64,000 nucleotides of DNA, taken from assembly GCF_020360975.1 (NCBI RefSeq), contig NW_025408678.1:930001-994000 (forward strand), read 5' to 3'. The DNA comes from Hirsutella rhossiliensis (Eukaryota > Ascomycota > Sordariomycetes > Hypocreales > Ophiocordycipitaceae). This document shows, piece after piece, positions 31,007-44,267 of this stretch. The notes beneath the pieces are model-generated. The model was given only the letters and a program-made list of their open reading frames with translations. It did not search any database and had not been told where the DNA came from. A program made the position numbers and the translations under genes. How positions within the stretch are numbered: position 1 is the first letter of the stretch; each line of letters starts with the position of its first letter.

Positions 31007-33339
31007 GACGTCTCTGTTTGCATGTGTCCGAAGCCGCTTGTAACGGATTCTACGCATAAGTCAATACCTAAGTGGAACCATCCTAAGCTATTCTCTCTAT
31101 CGCAGGTGGGATTCTCTAGACACATGTGCTGCGCATCATCAGGGCAGCTAATACTCGCTGGAAAATTGTCCACATCAGTGAAGTCTCTTGGAGGTGGAGC
31201 GTGAACAGGCTAGATTGATGAATGCTATGGCAGCGAGGACACCCTCAAGGCGGAACCACCTTCCTCTTTTCTAAACAACTCCGGACTTCATACGTGGCGG
31301 CCGTGGAACTCATGAGAATCAAGTCGAGAGTATCCGCGATAATAGCGGTTTTCTTCGATTATGCCTATTACAGGAAGTCATACTTGGAGCGTGGTCGAAC
31401 AGTCGCATAAACCGGAAAGACCGCACGTGTCGTTGGCTACGAAGCTAAATATGCGCCTCATACCGCCAGTCGATGAAGATCTTGCCCTGAATTGGGCAAG
31501 TTACCAGGGTGCGGAGGCAGCAACCACTGTAGGGCTACGATGCCGCGTATCCGACATTAGGTACCTAAGTGGCTGCTCAAGTTGGGGTAGCCAATGGCAC
31601 ATTCTACAAGATACCCCTGACGGAATTGCCGGGCTTCCGAAGTGTCTCCTGCTACGTTACAAAGGCATAGAGCCGACCAGCTGACAAGAAGCAGCTGGTT
31701 TGAAGACTAGTGTAGTCCATAACGCGCTAAAGATGACAAGACATTGTTCCTATTGCCTAGAGGAGAATGGGAAGGTAGAGCAGCCTCATATTTAGCCTGT
31801 TTAGGCTACTGGCCTAACTAACAGTATACTCACTAAGATACGGAGTAGCAGAGCAATGTTGTAGGTTGATAAGCCTTTGCGGTCTAATCCATACGTCCAT
31901 TGCCTATGTTTTCCAGCTATAGCCATGCATGCTGATGTAGAAGCAGAAGCCAGACCGCCCCCGTAACTAGTCGGGCTGACGTGAAGTTCTCCCTAGATGA
32001 ACTAGATTCCGCCTGCCTATTTCCTGATTTTTCTTCTACGTATTGGTTGTGCCTGCCTCTGAGAAACTATCTCCGATCCTGTCACTAGGAAGCTAGTGCC
32101 GTGGTCCCTCTACAAACTATCTCTGGCCTAGGCCGTTCCGTCTTAGACCTGGCCAGGGCTGCCTACCGTCGGATCATTGCCTCGAGAGGCTTAAGATAGG
32201 TCTGGAAGCGACGGTTAGAGCTATCCCTTATCCTTTGTTAAATCCTGGTGCATTATCTAGACCTCTTTGAGTAGGAGCTCATGGCGCTGCTTCCCCTATG
32301 GTCGCCAACAGCTTCCGAAGTTCCGACCGGCCCCCAATTATCCGACAGCGTCTCGTCTGCGCTTGAGTCTAAACGTATATGGATCGGCTGCCGCGCGCTA
32401 CGACATCAGGGTTGCCATGGTCTTCTCTCCTCATCGGATCGGGCAAGTTGTTGGTCCTGTCCCCGCGGCTGCTGACTGGTACTACTGGAAACGGCTTGCG
32501 CCAGGCCGCTCTGTCGCCTCCAGGCCAGCAGACTGGGGCAAGGTGATACAGAAATAGCTTATAAACAGAAGACCACCTGCTTTTCTCCCATTTCTTGCCC
32601 ATTTCATGATCTGGGCGGCATCATAGTTGGAGCTTATATAAAACCAGCACCGTTCAACAAGCCTAGAGTCGGGAGGCGTAGCTCCATCGTCAACGTGTTA
32701 AAATCCAGCGAGCCACTTTCCAGACCCTTTCTCGCTGGTGAACACAAGCCAAAGGAAGCCAAGGAACGCTAGAATGACCTCCGTCTTAAGAGTGGCAGGC
32801 ATGTGGCTGTGGGGAAGCTGCGTCGCTAGGAGTGTTACAAGCTGTGGATGATAGAGCAGCTCCTTAACTGCACCCAGGTGCGAATCAGTCTCCTAAGCGA
32901 GATGTCGAGATGCAGGCAAAGGCAATGATAACGGAAAAAGCGGCAATTCAGTATGGCTAGGACAGCCAGAGCACTATGCGCAAGGCCTCTCACCAGGCAG
33001 AGGGATGAGGCTGATTTCGGTGCGCAAGAGCACAGTCGTGCGCCAGGCAGGATTAGGGGGGCACGGGCTAAGGAACAACACTAAGGAATCTGAATTTTAC
33101 CTAAAGGGCGACTTCGCGCTGCCCTTACGAGCTTCGGTTAAGGAGAGGTTCTCGAATAAAGGTTCGAGAGCATAGTCGACGGTAAAGGGGGCTACGTACT
33201 ATAGAAGCCAAGATAGTGTAGTATACTCTATCGAGTCGATCTCTTAAGCAAGGGCTTAAGAGTATAATAAAAGAACTAAGGGCATAGAAAGGTAAATTTA
33301 GTAATATATATCTTAGTCTATCTATTAAGATAAAGGAGG
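31007..33339. other. Unidentified intergenic sequence
   Basis: About 2.3 kb of ordinary to moderately AT-rich sequence upstream of the peptidase gene. Short open frames (31361-31684, 32267-32557) show no motif I recognise and could be chance. 31844 holds TACGGAGTA, which also forms LTR tips in this window. From about 33090 TA content rises toward the Gypsy II copy. Confidence 0.35.
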
Positions 33340-33536
33340 TATTATAGGGTAGGCAGAGGGTTATACTATAGGTGCCTTTTATTATATTATAATAATAAGC
33401 TATATAGATCTAACTATACGCCGCGCCTACCGCTACTAAATACGCGTTTATATATACGCCCTACCTTACCCCGTAACGCTATCGGCTAAGGTCTAAGCTA
33501 ATACCTAGACCTATACTAAGGGTAAATACCCTTATA
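33340..33536 (-). repeat. Gypsy II copy b, 3' LTR (197 bp)
   Basis: Plus-strand ends TATTATAGGGTAG and AATACCCTTATA. It matches 40014-40211 and, inverted, 56200-56396. Confidence 0.88.
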
Positions 33537-33759
33537 TAAGGTCCCCGCCCCTCTCTCTTTAAGCGGTCCCTTATAATATTAATCCTATACCTCAGCGCGC
33601 GGCTAAGAGGTAAATAACTTACTAGCGCGCCCTTATCGCTCTTTCCTCTTTACTATACTATTATTATTAGTATTAGTAATAGTAGCTATAACTATAACTA
33701 TAAGTCGCTTAGCGCCTAGCTATACGCTACCGCCTATATATAAGCTAACCTATACCCCC

Positions 33760-34710
33760 GCTAGTTATTTAAATAATTTAATATATCCTCCCCCGCCTTA
33801 TCTTACTTCTTCGCTAAGATCGACGACTTCGTCGATCGCGCCCTCGCCTTGCCCGCTACCCTACCTACTACCCCCGCCGCCCTAGTCGCGCCTGCCGCCG
33901 CTCTACGCTACCCGCTGCCTAGCTTCTCGGCCGTTAACTTTACTACCCGCGCCGCCGCCGCCCCTACTACGCTCTCTGCTACCGGCCGCCGCGATAACGA
34001 TAACGATAACGATAATAATAATAATAATAAGCGCGGGTCCTCGCCGCCCTCCTCTATAAGCCCCTCCGCCCTTATTCTCGCGAGTATTACTAACTCTATA
34101 TACTAATATAAGCGCGCTATAACCTAGGGCGCTACCTAAGGTTCCTCTTATATATAGTATACCTTATAGTCCCTTCCCTACGCTAACTAAGCTAGCCGCC
34201 CTTAAGGTAGCTGCTTTTTATACGCCCGGGCTAGCCGTGCCTATAAGGTTACGCCGCCCCTTCTTACTTATACTACTATAGCTTATAGCGCTATAGAGCT
34301 AGGTAAGGACTAAAATAAGGCTAAGCGCGCCTTAACCGCTGCCGACGCCGCCTACCGTAATTTATAGTTCCTTAAGCGCGCCGCCCTTATACCTAAGTAC
34401 GTAAGCTCTTTTTCCTATACTCCTTACGGCGCTAACTCTCTCTCTCTTAGGGGCACCGTTGCCGCCGCCTTAGCCGCCCCCGCTACCTCTACCGCCGCCG
34501 CCTCTACTACTACTAGCACCGCCGCCGCCGCCGCTATCCTTAACGCCGCCGCTATCGCTGCTTAGCTAGGTAGCCTAGAGGGCTAGATTTATACCCTTAA
34601 AGCTAAGGCCGCGCCTTATACTAAGGAGGAGGATAAGAAGGAGGATAAAGAGGAGGATAAGGATAACTATTTAATAGTTAAGACCTTACTAAAGAAGAAG
34701 GCCTATTAAG
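33760..34710 (+). other. Antisense coding-like block of Gypsy II copy b
   Basis: It lies at the same place as 11380-12290 in copy a, between chromodomain and 3' LTR. The plus strand reads SYFFAKIDDFVDRALALP and an open run at 33849-34106 with Ala/Pro/Thr-rich and Asp-Asn repeat text. Further on, in a frame broken by RIP-type stops, come LTAADAAYRNL, LKRAALIPKYVSSFSYTPYG and LGSLEG, then an acidic Lys/Glu/Asp tail. AAYRNL, LKR, LIPK and SLEG are shared with copy a. Product unknown; a coiled-coil-like C-terminal part is possible. Confidence 0.5.
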
Positions 34711-37700
34711 CTTAGTCTATATACCTTTAAGCGCGCTTATAAGGGCTAATATAATTTATTTATACTACTACCGACCTAAGTATGCTTTATTTATTATTTA
34801 TAGTCGCGGTATTTATAATATATACTTATAGCTTATATTAGTATAGCGACCGCCGCGGGCTTAGTAGCCCGCCGCTTCCTTAAGGGCGGGGTATAGTCTC
34901 CCCTACGTTTTAAAGTACTAGCCGCTTTACCGCTAAGGGGGTAGCTTCTCTCGCTAGGCCGTTATTTTCTTTTACTAGCTTATAAAGGGCCTTAAACTTA
35001 TCTAGAGCTATTATACCTTTAAACTTAAAAGCAAGCTTTTACGTTAGGTCTTAATAGCTATACTACTTAATAAGGACTTTACGCTTCCTACTATAGCCTA
35101 TATTCTTTTAACGGGCTACTTATAACTCTTTTACTAAGAACTCCTCTTTTCCCTTAATAAGGATAGCGGCTAGTTAGGGATCTATTATCTCTTAGCTTAA
35201 TAAGGGGTCTATAGCGGCGCGATAAAAAAAGTTAACGTTAATTATACTATAGATACTAAAGGGTAGCCCTTTTAGCTCTATAGTTTATAGACTTAGCACC
35301 CTTTTTACTATATACTTAGCGTATAGCTAGTTAAGCTTTTTCTTTAGCTTTATTAACCTATAGTTATAGAGGTCTAGCTAGACCTTATCCTTTACCGCGA
35401 ACCTATTTATAGGATCCCTTAACTTATTAGCCTACCGCTCTTAGTTTTAGGCGGTAGATACTATTAAGGATTAGTAGAACTCTATAGCTTATTATAGCTT
35501 CTATATAAAGGCAGACGCCCTACCCTCTAAGGAGCTAGCTAGGTAGCGCTCTACGCTTATATCTATAGTAATAGGCTATGCTAACGGCGGTTTAAACCTA
35601 TATAGTATAAGAAAGGGAGATATATTAATAAAGGAGTTCGACTTACTATTAAGCGCTATCTAAGCTATAGGAAGCTATTTATCTTAGTCTACTTAGTTAT
35701 AGGATATTACTTATTAAAGGTAAGCTTATACTTCTTAGTTAAGGCGTTTAGGCCCCTTATTAGTCTATAAGTAGTAAGCCGTGCTTAGTAACTAAGTAAC
35801 TTAAAGTAGCTTATAAAGGTACTATTAAAAGCGGCTAGTTTAATTAGTACCCTTATTACTAGTAATTAAGGCTAGCTATTAATAGAAGCGGGCGTAGTAT
35901 TAAAGAAAGTACTTAGTATAAGCCTTTACTTTTATAAATAGTATTAGCTTTAATACTACCTTCTTACTTAAACGGTCTTTAATTACCTAGAAATTATAGT
36001 TACCGCTTACTATAAAGGGGAGGTCTATAATAAAGTCTATTTATATATATATATAGAACCGGTTAAGAACTAGTAGTAACTTTAATAGCCCCTTTTTAAG
36101 CGCTTACTAGATCTTTAAGCGGCTATAGATATTATAGTTATAAAGGAAATAGTAAATATATAGTACTATAAGTAGCTAGTAAAAGTCCTAGCTAATCGCT
36201 ACTAGCGTGCTTTTATAGCTAGGATAGCCGATTACGCTTAAGTTATAGATTATTTATATAATCTACCCTCTTAACCTATCCCGCTCCTTAACTTTTAAGG
36301 GGGCCGCCCTAGCTATAGCCTTTATTATCGCTAGCGCCCTTAAGACCTATAGCCTGCCCTTATAGTAAAGGTAGCTATAAGGGTCGATATAGTAGTCGCT
36401 TACTTAGACTTTTAACCTAAGGCCGCGGTTAAGGGAGCGCGCCCTTACCTTTATAGCGTAGCGTATACTTATATATATACTATCCTATACCGCTAGCTAG
36501 TCTTATAAGCGTTAGAGCTCCTTATCTTAAAAGATATACTAAAGAACGTTAGGTATACCCTTAAGGGGGGCCGGAACCCCGGCCGCTCTTAGGGGGTCGC
36601 CCTCTACCCTTAATAAAGTAGCGCTAAGGTAAGTTTAGAGCGCTTTATCTAAGATTATTTATATATCTCGCGTATTAAGGTCTATAAAGGTAGGCCGATC
36701 CTACTCCCTTTATAAGAGGGCGTCTAAAACTATAGCCTCCTTACTTAGTCTATACTTAATATAGAACTAAAAGTATAAGAGATACTTTACTTAGCGCGCC
36801 TACTACTTTAAAAGATACTATTAGGTTATAAAGTATTTAAGGTTCTTATAGTTTATAAGGATCTTAAAGCTTTTATAGCTATAGAGCTCCGCTTACTACT
36901 ACTTAAGGTAGCTAATAATTACTAATATCTCCTTATTATAGATTAAGTAGTTCCTCTTTACTATAATAAGCTTATATAAGTAGAACGCTATAGGCCTCCT
37001 TTACCTTTCTACTTTTTAAGATAGGGTTCTCTTAAGTATATAGCCGCTATAGTTTACTTCTATAGTTAAGGGATTATTAAAGTCCTATTATAGTAGTACT
37101 AAGGCTTATAAGAATAAGTCCTTAAGGGCTTAGAACGCCTCTACTTATATAGGTCCCTAAGAAAAGGGGGCCCTATCCCTTATTAGCTTATTAAGTAGTA
37201 GTATAATTTAAAAGAACCCTTTAATAAAGACCTAGTAGTAGTTAGCGAAGCTAAGGAAGCTCTATATACCTTATTACGATATTAAGGTTACTTAGTTATA
37301 GATAGCTTAGATCTTAGCTAGGTCTACTTAGCTTATACCTATAATAATAATAAAGCTAAGGTATTTAACGCGCTTAACGCTAAATTCGTATTTATCTAGG
37401 TCTAAGTATAAGCTATGCTCCGCTAGGCGGTTTAGTACCTTCTATACCTTTTATATATAGTCTTCGTAGCTCTTACTTAAATAAATAAGAATATTACCTA
37501 TATATATAAACGCGAACTTATCGAGGAAACCCTTAAGTACCTAGTTAATATAATATTAAAATATAGCTAAGGTACTTACTAAGCTAAAAAGGGTAACTAT
37601 TTACTTAAATAAGCTATATCTTATATAGAACGCTATCTTTTACTCCTCCTTATATACTATTTATACCTTATAAAACGCTTAAACGACGTTAAGCTTTATA

Positions 37701-40013
37701 AACTACTTTACCTTTACTAGGTTATAGAAGGTCTCTCTTATAAGTAAAAGGGGGTACCGGTCTAAGTATATAATTACGTTTAACGCTTAGTAGTTTACGT
37801 AAAAGTAAAGTCCCCCTTTAGCTTCTATATAAATAAGACTAGAGCCGCCGCCTTAAAGGAGCTAGCCTTAATAAATCCCTTATCGAGGAGGTCTATAAAG
37901 GTCTTTTTTAATACTAGTAGTTCCTCTCGTAATATACTATATAACGGCCTAAATAGTAAGGGAAGCTCTTTACTATTATCCTCTATATAAAGCGGTATTA
38001 AGTAGTCTATACCTAGCTTATAGGGGTTTAACTTATTAGCCTCGCTCTTTTAAAAAAGTAGTAGTAAGTTATAGAACCGCGGTAGGATAGCTTACTATAG
38101 CCCCTCTTCCGATATAAGGCGCTTTAGTTATAGCGCTTTCTTAATATCTACTAAGCTAACTATATAGATCGACGCTATAGCTATAGCTAGCCCCTTCCGC
38201 TTATAGATTTACTATATTATACCTATAAATACTAAGGCTAAGACTTCTTAGGCGTTTTATAAGTTAGCTAGGGCGTCTAGCGCTTTATTCTTACTACTAT
38301 ACTAAACCTAGGACTATATAAGGCTAAACTATAGCCTCCCTTTATATAATACTAAATATAACTTTATATATATTAACTATAGCTTCCTAAGAATTAAGGA
38401 AAACTTAAGCTAAGGGACTATATATACTACTAATAGCTATAGGAGGCCGTTAACCTCTATAGCTACTTAGGCAACGCCTTTAATAACCGCGCCTTCTATC
38501 GCGGCTAAGGCGCCCTTTATATACTTAAGGTAAATCTTCTTTACTAATAAGCGTAGCTTAAGGGCTTTCGCTTTATTAATTATAGCGTAATACTAATAAC
38601 CTTTATTTATAAAGGTAAAGAGGAGGTAAGTTTGGTTAATAATAACTAATATTAAAGTAGGTTCTTCTTTAATATACTTTACTAGGTCCTCCTTAGCTAG
38701 TATTAGCTTACTAAGCTCTAAGGCTCGCCTTTATACTAAAGCTAAGCTTTTCCCTTTACTTTATATATAGCGGAAGTTCCCCTATCTCCCTTATTATTAG
38801 ATTTTAATAGGGCATAGGTAACTTATATCTTTACCGGCCTCCTTATTAAGAGGTAAGGGTAAGACCTAACTATATACGTGCTTATACTATAATATATATA
38901 GCGGCCCTTTTTATATTATTTACTAATTTCCTTATAAGGTACTTACTTAGCTATCTTACTAAACTACGCCGCTAGTAAAGCGGCTAGGGTCTTACTATTA
39001 CCGCGCTTCCTAGGGTATATAGCCGCTATCTAGACCTCGCTATCTATATCGACCGCCGACTTAAGAGCGGGCCTAGGTATAAATAGGTTAAGTAAGGAGG
39101 AACTATCTAGCCCGTTAGTCCCGCTTAAAGCTAAGCGCTTATATAGCTTTTAAAAGCGCAGCGTTTACTTATATCCTTAGGCTACCTTTATAAGGCGGGC
39201 TACGTAGCCCTTATAAGTAAAGGGTATTATAATAGGGATAAGTAGCTCTTAGAGCGCTAAGGAGATTAAGTTTTATAGCTAGGTAAGCTTAGCGCCGTCC
39301 TCCTAGGCGGTATTACCTACTACCTAGGTTAAGGTCTCTTTAAATTCTAGTAAGAACTCCTTAAAGGACTGCCCCTCTTACTAAGTAAGGGTCTATAGCC
39401 TATCCTATGCCTTTTCTTATTCTTATATATTACTAAAGGCATAGACTAAGTAGTTAAAGAATACTTTGGGGTTTTTTATCTTCTTAGGACCGCCCTACTC
39501 TTAAAAGCCCGCTACTTACTATATCTAAGGCTTTAGTAGCGTATATAAGAGTAAGAACTAAGCTATCTCCTTATAGCTATTAAGTCCTTATTTCTTATTA
39601 ATATAGTATTTCGCTATTAAGCGGTTAAGGAAGAAGTAAAAGGTCTCTAGCTTACTATCTTAAGTAAGCTAAGGTAGTAGCTTCTATCTACTAAGGGCCG
39701 CCTTACGCTCTAACCTCTTAGTAGTAAGGGGCGTATCTATTAAAGCTAGCGTTAAGAGGGTATTAAGGATCTAATATAGGGTTACTTATTAGTCTAGGTC
39801 TTATAATATCTAGTAAAATAGCTTTATAAATTAAGCTTATTTATCCTATTACTACTAAGTATCTTCCTATAGGTATTACTAATATAGCTCTTCTACCTAT
39901 TACTATAGCTATTAGTACTAAGCTTCTTTTTATAGTAGCTACTACTATTACTATTACCTTAGCTAGTACTACTAAGGTTTTAATATTAGGTTTAATATAA
40001 AGATAGCTTATAC

Positions 40014-40211
40014 TATTATAAGGTAAGTAAAAGGTTATACTATAAGTACTTTTTATTATATTATAATAATAAGCTATATAGGATCTAACTATATACCGCG
40101 CTTATTACTATTAAATATATATTTATATATATAGCCTACCTTACCCTATAATACTATCGGCTAAGGTCTAGGCTAATACCTAGACTTATACTAAGGGTAA
40201 ATACCTTTATA
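40014..40211 (-). repeat. Gypsy II copy b, 5' LTR (198 bp)
   Basis: Plus-strand ends TATTATAAGGTAAG and AATACCTTTATA. On the minus strand it is followed by GTATAAGCTATC, as in the other copies. Confidence 0.88.
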
Positions 40212-43200
40212 GCTTATAACTTAATATATATAAAAAAGGGATATAAATAGATAATAGCCTTTAAAATAAAATTTAGACTATTTAAATATTTAATAATACT
40301 ATTTAAACTTATAAATATACTAGCTACCTTTTAATAGATAATTAATAATATCCTATATAAATACTTAGATATCCTTATAGTAGTATACCTAGATAATATC
40401 CTAATCTTCTTAGATACCTTATAAAAATATAAGGAATATATTTATAAGGTACTTTATATACTTTAAAATATAAGGTTACTAGTTAAACTAAAGAAATATA
40501 AGTTCTATATATAAGAAGTAGACTTTCTTAGATATATAATCTTACTAAGAGAGATATAAATATAATAAGATAGGATTAACTTAGTTAAAGAATAGCTAAC
40601 GCTAAAGAATATTAAGGATATATAAAGTTTCTAAGAACTTATAAATTACTACTAACGATTTATTAAAGATTTTAGAAAGATTATAGTACTACTATATAAC
40701 TTAATAAAAAAGGAAAAAGGATTTATATAAGATAATAAAGCTAATAAAACTTTTAAATATATTAAAACTATAATTATATAAGAACTAGTCTTAACTACCT
40801 TTAACTTAAAATAATAAATCGAACTTAAACTAATACGTTAAACTTTACTCTAAGAGTATAAATTAAATAAAAATATAATAAAGGAAGACTATAACTAATT
40901 ATATTCTACTTAAAGAAGCTATATAGTATAGAACTTAATTACCTTATTTATAATAAAGAATTCCTTATAATTATTTAAGCTTTTAAGGAATTTCGATACT
41001 ACCTTCTTAAAAGTATATATAAAGTTAAGGTTTATATAGATTATAAAAATATCTTATATTTTATAATAACGTAACAGGTTAATAGATAATAGATCTAATA
41101 AGCTAAATATCTATTAGAATTTAACTATAAAGTAATCTATAGAAAAGGAATAGAAAATAGTTAAGCTAATACCCTTAGTTAATAAAGTAACTATAATATA
41201 AGGTTACCTTTAGTAAAAGGATCGCTCTTAGAAATTAACGAAAATAGGAACTACTAGTAATAATAGCTAAATATAATATTTAAGTATAACTTAATAACTT
41301 AATATCTTAGAAGATCCTAAATTAAATAAAAGAATATAAAGTATTAAACGGATATAATATAGAATATTTTAAAGTTTTAATATATAGAAATAAAATCTAG
41401 ATACTACTAGAATTATAAGATAAAGTTATATAAAATATATACGAATTTTTAATATATAAATACTAAGGAATCTAAAGAATAATAAAGTAAATTAAACGAT
41501 AATATAACTTATTATAGCTTAAAGAAGTAGTATAATAAGTTATTAAAAATATAAACTTTATATATAAAGTAAAGCTAAATAATATAAGCTATATAGAGAA
41601 TTATAACTACTATTAGTATTAAAGAAACTATAGGACTTAATAGCTTTAAACTATATTATAAAGCTATTACTATTAAAAGAACTTATAACTAACGTTAAGT
41701 ATAATAGTATATTTATTATTACTAATAGATTAATAAAGTATAGATACTTTTTACTATATAAGGAAGTAAGTAATATAAAAGAGCTAGTATATATATTCCT
41801 ATAAATAATTATTAGTAATTATAGACTATTAAACGAGATTATCTTTAATAAAGGAAGTATATTTATAGCTAAATTTTAGTAAGCTCTTAAAGTATAATTA
41901 AGGACGAAATATAAGCTTAGTATAGCTTATTACCTATAAGTAGATAGATAAATAAAACGACTTAACTAAACGCTTAAATAATATTTATAATACTATATTA
42001 GCTATAAATAAAACGATTAAGATAAATAGCTACTAATAGTATAACTAGCTTATAATAGCTTAGTTATAAAAATAACTAACCTTTTACTAGTATATACTAA
42101 TTATAAATATAACCTAGAAGTATTTAAGGTTACTTAATAAGGACTATAAGTAGAATAGGTAATACTATAAGTAGATTAGCTATAAAAATTATATAAAGAA
42201 ATATAATAAGAACTTTAATTTATTAGAAAACGAATATTTACTTACTATAATCGAAAAAGATTATAAGGACTAATCCTTTAAGAGGGAGATATAGTCTACC
42301 TTATATAACGAAATATTAAAATAAAATAACTAAGTAATAAATTAGATTTTAAGAAACTTAGACTATTTAAAGTTAAGAAAACTATTTTAAAAGTTAACTA
42401 TAAACTTACGCTACTAATAATAATATAGATATACTTAATATTTTATATCTTATTATTAAAACTAGTACTATAAAACGCTAAACTATAGGAAAAAATCGAA
42501 GTTAATAATAATTAAGAATATAAAATAAAAGAAATACTAAATATAAGAAAATAAGGTTAGTAATAAGAATACCTTATTAAATAAAAAGGATATAAACTAA
42601 AGGAGAATACTTAAGAGCTACTTAAGTATTTAACTTACTATAGTTCTTTACTTTAATAGTTCTACTAAGTAAACCCTTACTTAAAAATATAAGGTTACTA
42701 AGAATAGTATCTTAGTTTAATATATTTAAGGTACTAAATAATTAAACCTTACTAATAGTAATAGTTTCCTTATTTAATAAATAAGCTAATTTATCTTAAA
42801 TAGAACGCGTTATATTATCTTTTTTATTAATAGCTTATATACCCCGTTAAAATAACTTACTACCTTAGTCTTTTAAGAAACGCTTTTATTTCTTAATATA
42901 AGCTAGGTAAGCTATTACTTCCTTTAACGCTTCTTTTACCTTCTATTTATCTAAATTAACTTTTTACTATTAATTTATAATATAATAAATTAAAAAAGAA
43001 GGAATATTAGTAAAAAGAATAATAAAGAAGGAAAAGAATAAAATAAATAAGCGGACGCTATATTATAACTATTATAAGAACGGCCTATAAAGGTATATTT
43101 AAAACACTAATTAAAACGCTCGCTAACCTTATAAGTTAAGCCTAACTAAAAATAATAAGAGTAAGGTATAATTTTAATACTATAGATCTCGGTCTAAGAT

Positions 43201-43399
43201 ACTAGCTTTAATTATTAACGCGATTTATTAGAATTACGAGAATAGGATTTTTAAATATAACTAAATATACTATTAATAGTATATCCTAAAAGGATAAAGG
43301 AATAAGGAACGATATACTTATATATAACGCGATAAGGGTATATTTATATATAGTAGCTAAGGCAATAAGTCTTAAGGATAATACTAAAAGGAAGGGAGG

Positions 43400-44267
43400 T
43401 ATCTTATTAAGACTATAGTTTAGTAAACCGCTAAGACTAGTATATATCGCGAGGGCACGTAACGTAAGGAGTAAGGAATATTAAATAGACTAATAGGCTA
43501 ATTAAGTTTAAAGTAATAAGTTACTTTAGCGCTTTAACGCTTTATAGCTAAGATCGTAGGATCGCTTTAGCGCTCTAGCGCTTCTAAGCTATAGGATTAC
43601 TTAGTACTCTTAGTAATCTAAGGAAGCTCTTAAGATATATAAGGAAGGAATTATTACGAAAAAGATATAGCCGCCTATTAAATATAAGCGACAGCGTTAA
43701 TTAACGTATATAGTATACGCAATATACCCCCTTAGGGATATCGGGTTAATTCGTCCTAGGATACTTAGATATCCTAGACCTAAGCGGGAATTTTTATATA
43801 GGTAGGCCCTATACTAAAACCGCGCTTAATTGCGCTAGCGGGACTCGAACTATAGGCCTTTCGGGTAGTACGCGCTAGGCTAGCTAGAAGAAGTGCGTAC
43901 GTAGTTACTAGGAAGTTCCCGGAGGGGTAACCCCTCCGCCCGGGCTTATAACTATCACGAAAAAGATATAGCCGCCTATTAGATATAAGCGATCGCGTTA
44001 ATTAACGTATATAGTATACGCAATAGGAATAGAATACTCCTTTAAATAAATAGCTTAATAGCTTTTAATATTATAATTATTATAATCTTTATTATAATCT
44101 TATCTTTAATTCTAATTACTTAATTACTTAGTTATAGTCTATAGTCTATAACCTTTAACTTATTACTAATATAATATACTTATTATTACTTAGACTACGC
44201 CCTATTATATCTATTAATATAAACCCCTTAATAAGCTTATCCCTTAAGAATAATACCGGTCGTTATA
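43400..44267 (+). repeat. Gypsy I copy C 3' LTR, interrupted (868 bp)
   Basis: It aligns, reversed, with the 475-bp LTRs at 8846 and 58651. It starts after AAAAGGAAGGGAGG and ends CGGTCGTTATA at 44267. The extra length is mostly the mini-element at 43652-44025 plus one copy of its target duplication. Confidence 0.82.
43652..44025 (-). mobile_element. TRIM-like mini LTR element, 374 bp, with 73-bp LTRs and 5-bp TSD
   Basis: Two near-identical 73-bp direct repeats (43652-43724 and 43953-44025) share the ends TAT(T/C)ACG and GCAATA. They enclose 228 bp with no protein. The whole is bracketed by GGAAT at 43647-43651 and 44026-44030, a perfect 5-bp target duplication inside a Gypsy I LTR. On the minus strand the first LTR is followed directly by GTTATAAGCCC and the last is preceded by CTAAGGGGGTA, in the places of primer-binding site and polypurine tract. 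Both strings match those of the Copia elements here, so Copia proteins may have moved it. The interior also has a hairpin (GGAGGGGTAACCCCTCC at 43921) and a tRNA box B-like GTTCGAGTCCC on the minus strand. Confidence 0.85.

Larger units (their letters stand above)
33340..40211 (-). mobile_element. Gypsy II copy b: LTR-to-LTR RIPed chromovirus
   Basis: Two LTRs of 197 and 198 bp flank about 6.5 kb. The minus strand shows RT near 37490-37520 (DKFAFIYIGNILIYL), RT fingers near 37790-37860, and a chromodomain remnant near 35000-35130 (FKGIIALDKFKALYKL). Its LTRs resemble those of copy a at the tip (GGTAGGCAGAGG, TAGGTGCC, AAGCTATATAGA) but differ in the middle, so it is a related subfamily. The left flank is unidentified sequence and the right flank is Gypsy I RT, with no matching 5-mer, so this is not a simple insertion. 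Confidence 0.85.
40212..44267 (+). mobile_element. Gypsy I copy C: RT to 3' LTR, RIPed
   Basis: It starts inside RT (equivalent to about 8166 of copy A) beside Gypsy II copy b. It shows YLDNILIFLDTL near 40385, RNase H near 40900-41170 (FYSKKLYSIELNYLIYNKEF, FLIIIQAFKEFRYYLL), integrase to about 42200 and a chromodomain near 42500-42640 (EYLIK*KGYKLKENT*EP). The WKGY tryptophan is now TAG, as expected from TGG. A purine tract precedes the LTR, which is enlarged to 868 bp by an inserted 374-bp element. Confidence 0.87.

Noticed and set aside
31361..31684. A 107-codon plus-strand ORF upstream of the peptidase gene
   Set aside because: No recognisable domain, no conserved neighbour, no splice or leader context; chance ORF is as likely.
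43830..43905. A tRNA gene on the minus strand (box B-like GTTCGAGTCCC, box A-like TAGCTAGCCTAG)
   Set aside because: The T-stem and acceptor do not pair and no credible anticodon arm forms. The segment is the interior of the TRIM-like element; at most it is tRNA-derived.
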